Positions 37,401-49,400 of a DNA stretch of 64,000 nucleotides are shown here, piece after piece. Location of the stretch: assembly GCA_023213395.1 (NCBI GenBank), contig CM041465.1, positions 218,681,741 through 218,745,740 on the forward strand, given 5' to 3'. The notes beneath the pieces are model-generated. The model was given only the letters and a program-made list of their open reading frames with translations, was not told the DNA's origin and made no database searches. This DNA comes from Cycas panzhihuaensis (taxonomy: Eukaryota > Cycadophyta). Positions within the stretch are counted from its first letter, which is position 1, and every line of letters starts with the position of its first letter. The translations under genes and the position numbers were made by a program.

Positions 37401-40400
37401 CACTCATTTTCAATGGAATACAATTTTTCGCATGACAATTTCAACAAAAACAAACAGATATAAAAGATGAAATCAATGACAATGCTTGTGAAGCATGAAG
37501 CTTCAATTTCAAGAAGACCATACACCAAACTATTGTAATAGTATAACACAATGAGTTGAAATCAAATACTTTAGTGTGAGACAACCCAAGATGAATAAAG
37601 TACTTGAAACCATTTATAGGAGAAAGCAATATAACAACTTTAGGAGGGGGTGATCCTTAATTTATAAGGGCCACTGTCAAGGGGAATATTCATTAGTTTA
37701 TTTGTGCTGGAATCAAATGCACAAGGAGATGACAACATTGTATCAAATAAAATTAGTCCACCTTTAGAAAAAATCAAATCTTTCACTAAACTCTCAATCC
37801 TATTTACATTTTCCTATATATGATGGTGAATAATAGTCCAACTAATTCACCGAATGTGAATATATAAACATTATCATAATTAATATTCTAATACTCCCCC
37901 TTAATGTTTATATCATTAATTTTGACACCTACTCTGTCTTGAACTTTTGGAATTTGTCCCATGCCAAAGGTTTGGTGAAGATGTCTACCAATTATTCATC
38001 AGTAGGCCTATACACCAACTCAATCTCTCCACTCTAGATTAACTCTTTAATGAAGTGATGATGGACTTCAAAGTGTTTAGTATGATCATGAAATATTCAA
38101 TTCTTGGCAATCTTCAACGCATTCTAATTGTCATAGAACAACTTCCTTACATCTTTCTAATGAAGACCCATGTTGCCAAGAATCTGTCTTTGCGAGATGG
38201 CTTATGTAGTTGCTACAGCTACAACTTTGTATTCAGCCTCAACAAAGGAGAGAGCAACATTTGGCTACTCTTTGTTGCTCCATGTAACTATAACTAACCC
38301 CAAATTGAAAGAGTATCCAAATGTGGACCTCCTACTATCAGCATAGCCAACCCAGCCTAAATTTGTGTATCCCTCCAACTTGAAGTTGTCATTGTGAACA
38401 AACTCAAGTCTATACTACAGTATTCCCTGCAAGTATCTTAGGATCCACTTTGCAATTGTCCATGGCTTTACTTTAACTTTGCCATGAATTTGGAAACCAT
38501 CCCAACTACAAAATAAATGTCAAGCCCGGTTCTAGTCAGATAGATTAGACTACCAACCAGTTGCCTATACAAAGTGCCATCTGTTGAAGCTCCAACATTT
38601 TCTACTATCAACTTTATACAAGTCTCCATGGGAGTTGGTGTAGGTTTACACTGCTCCATTCTAAGTTTCTTCAAAAGCTCCTTAGTATATTTCACCTGTG
38701 AGATGAAGACTCTATCAGATCTGTACCACACATCCACACCAAGGTAGTAATGAAGCACACTAAGATTTGTCATTTCAAAAACATGAGTCAAATCTTTCCT
38801 CAACTCAGATATCATTGCAATATCATTATTTGTGATCAACAAATCATCAACATATAAAACTACAAAGGCTATGTTCTCATCCCAAAGCTTTATGTACAGG
38901 TTTGAGTCAATTGGCAATCTCTCAAACCCAGTCTTTAGGAAATACTAATAAATTTTCTTGTACCAAGCTCTAGGAGCTTCAATCAGCAACCCAAGCATTC
39001 ATCATCTTTCTTCACATAACTAAGTGGTTGTTCCATGTAGACTTCTTCAGTCAAGTTTCCATTCAAGAACACACTTTTTGCGCCCATCTAGCACAACTGC
39101 CATTTGAACTGAGCAGCCAACACTAGACTAATCCTGGTGGTGTTCATCTTCCCTACAAAGAGCAAATGTCTCCTGAGAGTCAATTCCTTCCTTCTGATTG
39201 AAGCATTTAGCCACAAGTCGAGCTTTGTGCTTGTCAACCATGGCATCAAACTTGGTCCTATAAACCCATTTGCATCCAAATACCCACTTCCCTACTTGCA
39301 ATTCCACCAAGTCCCAAGTTTGATTCTTCGTCACTACCTAGATTCTGGTGTCCATAGTAGAATTCCACTTTTGTTCTTTACATGCTTCCTCAAAAGTGGA
39401 AGGCTAATCAACACTTAATACCTGTGCCATAAGAGCATAGTTGACTTGTTCAAAGGTCACATTTCAAATTTTTGCTTACCTTCCATGTTAGGTAACCAAT
39501 TTTGATGTCGTTAATGGTCTTCAAGCACCATTTAAGCTTTTTTTTTTTTTGAGGTGGTGCAACTTATGACTTAGGATCGTTAAAATGAAATGACTCTACC
39601 TTAGTTGGATCATCAACCTCAACCATTCCATTCGTAGTCATCAGTCCTATCTCAAGTATAACACCATCCCGCAAGGAACTACATGCACGTTGCTACTCAA
39701 CATGCTCAATGTTAATAGAATCTAAAGCAGATGTATCATCTTCATCCAAGATGGAATCACGAGTTGTGTGTAGCTGTCAGTTTTTCAACTCAAAGACATG
39801 GTAAGCCTCACCCTATTCAAAATACCCAATCAAGATGCACTTGGAACTTTTATTACTAAAGAGGGCACACAAATGGTTTCCTATCTGATCAAGCCTCCCC
39901 AAGTGTCATGTTCTTGATTACCTTTGTAGAACCCCTATTGGTCAGATACGCAATAGTATGCATTGCTTCTACCCACATGTACTCTGCAACATTATGTCCT
40001 TTCATCATTGACTTTGCCTTCTCAACCAATGTCCTATTCATTCGTTCTACTATGGCATTCTGCTATGGTATGTAGGCAGTTGAAAACTACCTCTTGATGC
40101 CATGATCTTTACAGAATTGATTGAATTCATTGGATGTGAATCCACCTCCATTGTTAATTTGCAGGTTCTAGATCTTGTTCCCAGATTTCGTTTCAGCCAA
40201 TTCTTTGAATTGTTTGAAAACACTAAAAGCCTGTAATTTTTCCCTTAAGGGAAACACCCACACTTTCCTAGGAAAGTCATCAATGAAAATTAGGAAATAT
40301 TTAGCTCCACCAAGCGATGTTATCGACATCAATCCAAAACTATCTAAGTGCACTAAGTTGGGTTTCTCCTTTACTTGCTAAGCTTGCTTCCTTGGGAATG

Positions 40401-43400
40401 GTTTTTGGTGTTGTTTGCTCAACATACAAGGTTTACACAAGCTATTTTTCAATTAAATTTTTGGAAAACCATGCACCATGTTCGACTTATACATTAGCTG
40501 GAGACTAGAGTAATTCAAATGCCTCAGTCTTTCATGCCATAACTTTTGCTTAGAAGACATAACAATAAGGGCATTTTGAACCTCAAACATGTCATCTAAC
40601 CTATACACATCATCTTTTCTAGCACTCATTGCTACAATGTTTTTATTATGATCTCTGATGATACATTTACCATTCTCAAATAGGACATTCATTCTTTGTT
40701 GTTCAACCTATGACACAAAAATGAGGTTGGCCTTCAGGCCTAATACATAGAGAACATTGTTGAGATTGTTAAAGTTAATGTTTCAACTCTAAAAGCTCTT
40801 AAGTTATTGTTGAGGGTCATGTGTCATAAATCCCTCTTTTGTTTTATGTTGACAAGTGGTCGACATGTACAGGCCCTCTATTGTAATCTCGATGTATATA
40901 TGAGAGTTTCTCCTCTCCTTTAATCTATGAAAAAGAATGGTTTTTTTCATCCCTAAAATAGTTCCTTGTTTGTAAATGTGATTTTAGCATGGTATTAGAG
41001 CAGATTCTGTCAATTTTAAGGAGTAAGTGCATCTCTCCAATTTTTTGTAAAGAAGATGGCAATTTGAGTAAAGAATAAGTATGCCCTTAAGATTTTTTGA
41101 AGAAAAGTAATTGTTGTGTGAGGAAGAAAAGTATAGACGGAATTGTATAGAATCATACTAACTTGTAAAGGCATGTACGATCAATTTTTCAAAGTTCTAA
41201 GATCAAACCAACATTTTATCAATGTGGGTGCCTCTTCAAGCCAAATAACTTTCTCCAAAGTGGCAGCGGCATCTCCAAATTTTGTTTCTACAGGCCAGGA
41301 TTTGCAAAAAATCAGATGCGTGGGTTTAGAGCTTTCTGAGCAAATTTCTCTCAATTTTTTGAGTTTCAAAGTCTAATACCTGTCTCAATCTCTTCGTTTT
41401 CTCTTAAACTTTCTATCAAGCACTATTTTGCAGATTTTCCATTGAGAATCTAAGAAGAAAAGAGCAAAAATCGATTTTCATACCCTAGGTTTTTTAAAGT
41501 TTTCAAAAGAGTTTCTAACCAAAATACAAGTCTGATTGAAAAAATGATTATAGATTCAAAAATAAGCATTGGAAAAATCTCTGATTTAAGGGTATTTTCA
41601 TTTTCATCGATACATCCGTACTTTTATGTACAGTTGTATGGTCATACAACCCAAACTCTGAGTCAATTTCTTCTCCTGTTCTTTTTTTTTTTTTGTTTTT
41701 TAAATCTCTTATTTTAGAAAAATGGGCTCCACTCTTTGTCTAGGAGATTTTTGGCAAATTGATAAGAGAAAATTACAATTCATGGAAATTAAAATGAAAG
41801 GGTTACTTGTTACAAAAAATGCCTAGAATCTTGTAATACAATCAAAGGAGAAACCTAGTCAAGTAGTTTCCCTTAAGCTTGTAAGTTTGGAAGAGAGAGA
41901 CAAGATTGCATATGGAGCAATCATGTTTTCTATAAAAGACTCTCTATTATCTCATGTCAATAAAGCAAGATCTTCCATAAAAGCCCAAAAATTTCTAGAG
42001 GCCTTGTTCAATCAGAAAAATGAAGCAAAAATTGTGTCATTAAGAGGCTATCTCTATCAAATTCATTTGAAGGGGGGGACAGTCTGTGTTTGACTTCATC
42101 ATTAGGGTGACTAAAATCAAAAACAACTTAGCTTTAGTTGGGGAAACTATTTCCAACAATAACGAACTTGTTCATTTAATCCTCAATAAGCTATCAAAAA
42201 CCTTTGGCAATCTGGTAAATACCCTTACTATTGGAGGACAAGCCTCCAAAATGTCATTGTGATACTCTTTGTGGACATTTGCTATAACAAGAACAGAGGC
42301 TAAAATGATATGAAGAGGAAATAGAAATCGAAGAAGCATTTATCTCAAGGCTAAGAGTTGATGAAAGAGGATGCCCTAGAAGCATTTCCAAAGATCAATT
42401 AGATTCTAGAGGTAGATTGGAAAGCAAAGGCAGATTTTCAAGAGGAAGGTCACCAGATACATGCATCTGCTATCAGTGTGGAAAATATGGGCATCTGGCA
42501 AGCAACTATAGATCAAAAAATTCACGAACATGTTATCATTGCAAGAAGACCGGAGATTATGCAAATAATTGTCCTCAAAGATGATCAGATATTTACGAAG
42601 GCAAATGGCTTGAAGGTAATTATAGCAACACAAAACATGAATATGATGAGGAAACTGCATTCGTTGTTGCCCTAGCATCTCATGTTCAAGGAAATGAAGA
42701 TTACTTCATAGACTCCGACGCATCAAACCACATGACAAGGAGGAAAGAATGGTTTGAAGATCTGCATCTGTATTACCTCAACAAATCAATAGAGCTCGGT
42801 GATAGTTTCCCTCTGTGTATCAAAGGAAAGGGAACTATTGCCATCAAAATTAATAATGAAATCAAAAAGATTGGAAATGTGTTATTTGTACCTAGTCTGA
42901 AAAGAAACCTTCTTTTTGTGTCTCAATTGAGAAAAAAGAAACTTCCTGTTATCTTTGATATAGATGGGACATGCTCCATTTGTGATATGAAACAAAATGG
43001 AATTGCAATTGCTAAAGGAATAGAGATTGATAATCTCTATAAATTAGTCTCTTCTCCTATCTAGCCTCGTCCTGTAAAATCTTTGGTTGTTCAAAGCACA
43101 AATAATGAAATATGGCATTTAAGGTATGGTCATATTACAAATAATAGATTGGAAATGTTAAAGAAGTTGAATATGGTGAAAACTCTACCTAAAATCTCAT
43201 TTAACTCATCTATTATGAGAGTCGTATGTTGGAAAAACACCACAAATCACAATTTCAAGAAAGTGCATGGAGGTCACAAGAAAAATTGGAGCTAATCCAC
43301 AGCGATATTTGTGGACCAATTACTCCAAATTCTATAAATGGAAGCAAGTACTTTCTCATTTTTGTTGATGATTATACAAGGAAAATGTGGGTTTATTTCA

Positions 43401-46400
43401 TTTTTAACAAGTCAGAAGCATTAGATGTTTTTAAAGAATTCAAACCTCAAGTTGAGTTAGAAAGCGATTATAAGATCAAAACCCTCAGAACAGGTAGTGG
43501 AGGGGGATATGTTTTGAATGAACTCTTTTGCTTCTACAAATTGCATGGTATCCATAGACAACTTACTACTCCTTACACCCCACAATCAAATGTAAAAGCA
43601 GTGAATACAACAATTTATATCATAAATAGAAGTCCTACTCAAGTTCTAAAAAAATATCACTCTAGAAGAAAAATGGACAGATAGGAAACCTAAATAAGTC
43701 ATCTTAGGGTTTTTGGGAATACAACTTATGTATATGTTCCCACTCAAAAGAGAGCTAAACTAGATGACAATAGCATTAAGTGCATCTTTGTAGCGTACAA
43801 TAGCAAATCCAAGGCGTATAAATGCATAGACTCAAAAAATAATAGAATTTACATCAGCAGAGATGTAACCTTTATGGAAAGCTCTCCCAAAGAAATTCAT
43901 CTAACCAAGACTTCCTAAGAGTTAATAATTCGCAAAGAAGTCTCCAAAGAAGTATCTCAAAATGAGAATCAGGGAGAAGATACTTCAGAAAAATCCACCA
44001 CTGATAGTACTCAAGGAAGTAGGGAACAGGGACAGAATATCACATCCGATAACGAACAAGAAAGAGGCATCTCAAGAAGATCTAGCTCTCATAAAGAAAG
44101 TGAACAAAACCTTCTAAGAGGATCTACCTCTCATGAAGGTAGTGATCAAAGCACTCTGAGGGAACAACAAATGAAGAAACTTCCAAAATGGTACCTAAAA
44201 ACCTTAGAAGAGTCCAAAGGGAAAGTTTTTGAACAAAAGACGAAATCTCGAAGGCATCAAGCCTTAATCTGTTCAATCAAAACTCAGAGTTTTAATGAAG
44301 CATGTCATAATTCAGAATGGCAAAAAGCCATGGATGTTGATATGATGGCCATAAAGAAGAATAAAACATGGCAACTCGTTAAGCCACCAAAAGGCAAACT
44401 AGTTGTAAGGTGCAAATGGGTGTACAAAATCAAGGAAAAATTAGATGGCAGTATTGACAAATATAAAGCAAAATTAGTAACAAAACGTTATACTCAAACA
44501 GTAGGAATTGCTTATGAGAAAACATTTTCCCCTATAGCTAAAATGATAACAATCAGAACTATTATTGCAATAGCAGATCACTTTAGATGGAAAGTTGCTC
44601 AACTTGATATAAAAAGTGCCTTTTTAAATGGAGAATTAGACGAAGAAGTATACATGGAGAAACCTCTAGGCTATATGAGAAAAGAAGAGGAACATTTAGT
44701 ATATAGGTTTAAAAAGGCCTTAATCCGGCATGGTACGCAAAACTAGATTCCCACCTTAAGCAAAATGGGTTCAATCGGTTCGAATCTGATCCAAGCCTTT
44801 ATACAAGAATAAAGAATGGTTTGATCACCATAATCGTTGTATATGTGGATGGCATGATTGTTACAAGCAGTGATCAAAAAACAATTAAGTGGGTAAAATC
44901 CAAATGGAAAATGAGTTTGAAATGATAGACATGGGTCAATTACATTATTACCTTGGCATTGAGGTAAGTCAAAAAGACAACTCCATCTTCATATCTCAAT
45001 CAAATATGCCAAGAATCTCTTAAAAAGATTCAATATGGAAGATTACATCGCCATCCTCACTCTAATGGAGACAGGATGTGTTTTGACAACAAAAGAAGAC
45101 AGCCAATGAGTAAATGAGACTTTATACAGGCAGCTTGTTGGAAGTCTCATACATCTGACAACAAACAAACCACACATATCATACTCAGTCGAAATCGTCT
45201 CCAGATTCATGCATGCTCCAAAAATCATTCATGGGAACATAGCTAAAAGAATTCTAAGGTACATCAAAGGCATTTTAAATATAGGATTGAAATATGACAA
45301 AAATTCTAATCTTAATCTAATAGGATACTGTGATTCGAATTGGGCTCATGATCGTCATGAGAGAAAATCTACTTCTAGGTACTGCTTCACCTTAGGATCA
45401 ACCATAACATCCTGGAGCAATAAAAAATAGGCAATTGTTGCTTTATCACCTACAGAGGCAGAATACAAACCAGCTGTAAGTGCCACTTGTGAAGCAATCT
45501 AGCTCAATCTATTGCTCAAAGACTTGAATCAGGAAATATTTGAATCCACTCCAACATTTTGTGATAACCAGAGTGTTATCAAATTGACAAAGAATCTGAT
45601 CTACCATGCAAAAACAAAACATATTGAAGTTTATCATCATTTTATACGTGAGAAAGTTCAAACCAAAAAGATCAATCTTCACCACTGCAGTAGTGAGCAT
45701 CGACTTGCAGACATCTTCACCAAGCCATTGGGAAGAGATAAATTCTAATACCTTCAAAGATTTCTAGGAGTTCAAAACAAAGGATAAAACATTAAGTGGG
45801 GATATTAAAGTTATTGTTTTATCTCTAAAAGCTCTTAAGTTATTGTTGAGGGTCTTGTGTCATAAACCCCTCTTTTATTTTATATTGACAAGTGGCCGAC
45901 ATGCATGGGCCCTCTATTGTAATCTTGACATATATATATAAGAGGTTCTCCTCTCCTTTAATCTATGAAGAAGAATGGTTTCTTTCATCCTTGAGTTAGT
46001 TCCTTGTTTGTAAATGTGATTTCAACAGAGATAGCATTTCTCTCCATTGATAGATGGATAGATGGGTACCTCTCCAATTCCTTTAGCATTCAACTCTATG
46101 TTGTCGCCAATGGTGACTATTTGACCGTGGACCTCCCACATAGGTTGGAACCAATCCAATTTACTTGGGATATGTCTAGTAGCACCTGAGTCAATATACC
46201 AAACATTTTATCCATTACTCTATCTTACAAGCCACGATAAAGAGCCTTCTACCTCTGTCATCTCCTCCAAAAGGAAGTTAACCAAAAAAGTGTACACATT
46301 GCCCTAATGATTTATGGTGTTGTTGTTGTTGTTGTCGTCGTTGCAGTTGCTACTACTACTGCAACTCCCAACAATCCCTCCTCAAATGTCCAACCTGACC

Positions 46401-49400
46401 TTTCGAACTTCCACCCTCCTACTAACATTGTGTTTAGAGGACACAACATTCCCTCTAGGAATGAATGACTTTTTCCCTTTCATTTTGGCTGCTACAACTC
46501 CAAACATCTCCTCAGTGTGTTACTCCTTTATCCTTTGTTCATAATTAAGCAATTGAGATTCTAAACCATTGAATGTCAAGAAAGAAGGTTTGGCTACCAA
46601 TGTCAAAGTTGTGACAAAATTTTCATATGCATTTAGCAAGCTTGTCAACACTAGAGTGACCAATTTTGCACCTGTCATAGTCATCCAATGGTCATCAACT
46701 GATCCTACATGGATTTCATTTGCTAAAGATAATCAAACACTAGCCCTTTCAGCTTCAAATTGTAAAGTTGGTTGCACAACATCAAGACTCTCACATCATC
46801 CTTATGCTCATATAGGGACATGATCACATCCCAAGCCTCCTTTCGGGTAATGGCACATTTGACATTAACAATCAAGCTACCTCTAGTCAATAAATTGATG
46901 AATCTCAGCGTGATTCGCATCTTGGCATCAAACTCTACCTTATAATCCAAATCCTTCATCCTTTCAGCAAATTTGACTTTTTGAACAATGCCAACACCCA
47001 TGACTGATTCATCAACATACTTCCACATGTTCTTTAGACTGAGGAAACTAACCATTTGGTGTTTCCATGTGGGGCAGTTTTTAATATTGATCAGCCTCTC
47101 TATTACTGACCCCATGATCCCACCTCCACTAGCCATGATGTATAGATAAAATGGCAAGAAAATGGGTGACAAATACACCAAAAAAAGGAACTCACCAACC
47201 ACCAAAACAAACACACTTGCAGGCTAAAAATGGTCCAACAACACACCAAAAAAGTTGATTTTATTAATTCTTATGTATACTTTCCTCGATCACTACATAG
47301 AGTGCAGATATTCACCAAAAAAATCATCGATCTATACACAGATGGCCAGAAAATTGAACTTAAAACATCAAATTTTAGTGTTTACATTGTTTGCAGCACA
47401 TTTTGGTCCATAGGACCAACTTCAAATAAAAGAGCATAGAAAAATATGTGTGCAAGGAGTTTTCAAAAACAGATTTTGACTGCAAACGAACTCGAAAAAT
47501 TGAATTAGCCCTTTGTTGGTCTATGTGACCAAGGACTTACATAACCAACAAGCTAGTGGAGTGAGGATTTCAAAATTTATGAAATTAGTTTCATTAACAT
47601 AAAAACATTGTAAATAAAATATTGCCCTAGTTTTTTATTTCTCCTCTCTGCATTTGAATTTCGACGGTGGCGTCAATGGATCATGGCCTGCTCACAGGGT
47701 TCAAGATGATCATCTCTTTGGCTCCAGTTTATGCTTCCATCTCAATGGATCATTCCCTGCTATCCTTAAACATTTCTTTCTACCATACAGCATCTTGGGC
47801 TCCACTGAAAGAGTCTTCACAATACGGATAAAAAAAAAAAACAATCGACAATATGAGCTCTTTCATCAAGTTGAGGGTCTACTAGCCCCACTCTCCTAAT
47901 AAAGTTGCGAGGTCACCCCCAAATGTCCAATTGTCAAGAATCCAAAAAAGGCCTCCAAAGCAAATCAAGGCACCATCATTCTCTTTGTAAACACGATAGT
48001 TGTGCACACAATGTTTCATACGAGGTGATCCTAGGGTTTCCAATGTGAGTTTGATCAAGTGGATAGAGATGCAGCACTGACCAACCAACAAACGGTCACT
48101 AGTTCAACTCCCACCAAGTCAACCCACTTGCAAATACATTATAGTCCCTAGTGTCACCATGGCAAGACCAATATTGACATTTGGGGGGGGAGGGTGGTAA
48201 TCCAGGCCGTCTTTAAGGAAAAACAGTATAATCACAATCTTAGCCGAAGACCCATGATCTATTCCTGCCCCTAATCCCGGAAGGGCGGTGGTGTTTAGTA
48301 ATCCAGGCTGTCTATTGTGCATTTCAAATCTTTTCCTTGATCTTACCAAGGAGGGCCTAGCGCACATAGTGTAGCATACAGTTTGCTGGATTTTAAGAAA
48401 TTCCCATTGATCTTTACCACTTCTAGTAGGCATTGACAGTGACAGCCCATTGGAAACCTTCACTCCATTTTGTACTAAAGACATAGAGGTTTTTGTCCAT
48501 CAATCTGTTACAATGTGATTGGATCAAGATTGAGGATTACATCGTTGACTCCCACTCTGATATCACATTGGAATCAAATGCATAGTGAGAAGACAATGTT
48601 GCATCAGGTAAAATTAGACTACCTTGAAAAAATCAAATCTTTCATTAAACTCTCAATACTGTGTACACTTGCTGATACATCATGGTGAATAACTGTCCAA
48701 CTAACTCACCAAACGTGAGTAGATAAACATTATCATGATTAATATTCTAATAATTTGGGTCACAGGCCCAAACATGCAAGGCTTATCATTTTACGAATTC
48801 CATCAGAAATGCAAAAGATCAAATTGGTTGCCAATTTATGTCAAGCTGATAACTGCAAGAAATTAGCTGGTCTTTAGAAATCGCCGGTGACAATCTAACA
48901 GCCTTCCAACCTAAGGAGGTTGAACACGACTTCTGCAAGAAAGAAATATGCACAAACAAATCGATCACCCCTTCTGTAAAGCCTAAGAAGAGGGAGAACT
49001 TATAGCATTGATCAGGGATATCAATGGATTAGAAAACAACCAGAAATTTTAGAGGTGACACTGGAAATTGTTACCAACAGACAAAATAGATGATTTTCCA
49101 ATAACAGTTGGTACTTTCTGTAATTTGACGAGAAAGGATTGTGGTGTAGTGCTCCATCCCCTCTCAATGTAAGTAAAATTGAACAATCCATGACAAAATT
49201 CTTGGGACATAGTGAAGATAAGTAATAGGAGGTTTTCACAAGAGAGAAGAAGGTAGAGGGTTACCCAGTTGAGTTGTCATATGCCAAGATGCAAAATGTG
49301 GAACCTTTAAAAAGATGGTTGGTTACTCCAAGAACTGGAACTTGGTATATATATAGTTGTCAGACACTTAAAACAAATCCATCTGAAGATTTGAATCTCA

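Larger units (their letters stand above)
40767..46027 (+). mobile_element. Copia C: Ty1/copia element nested in copia B
   Basis: A 5,261-bp plus-strand element has LTRs of 223 and 225 bp. A perfect 5-bp target duplication gagat lies at 40762-40766 and 46028-46032. The primer site TGGTATTAGAGCAG follows the left LTR and a purine-rich AGTGGGGA precedes the right LTR. Domains run gag, knuckles, protease, pre-integrase, integrase, RT, RNase H. It is antisense to both copia B and the host gene. The LTRs differ at roughly 25-30 sites by eye, so it too is old. Confidence 0.95.
37705..48752 (-). mobile_element. Copia B: Ty1/copia element split by copia C
   Basis: LTRs of 189 and 187 bp flank a minus-strand copia element. 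Its target duplication atttg is perfect (37700-37704 and 48753-48757). A minus-strand primer site (TGATATCAGAGT) lies beside the right LTR and a purine tract (AAGGGGGAG) beside the left. Removing copia C plus one target copy leaves about 5.8 kb. It is in the same orientation as the host gene. Stops and frame breaks show it is inactive, although its YVDD box is intact. Confidence 0.92.

Noticed and set aside
48049-48120. tRNA gene
   Set aside because: Only A- and B-box-like words are seen; no acceptor stem or cloverleaf can be formed.
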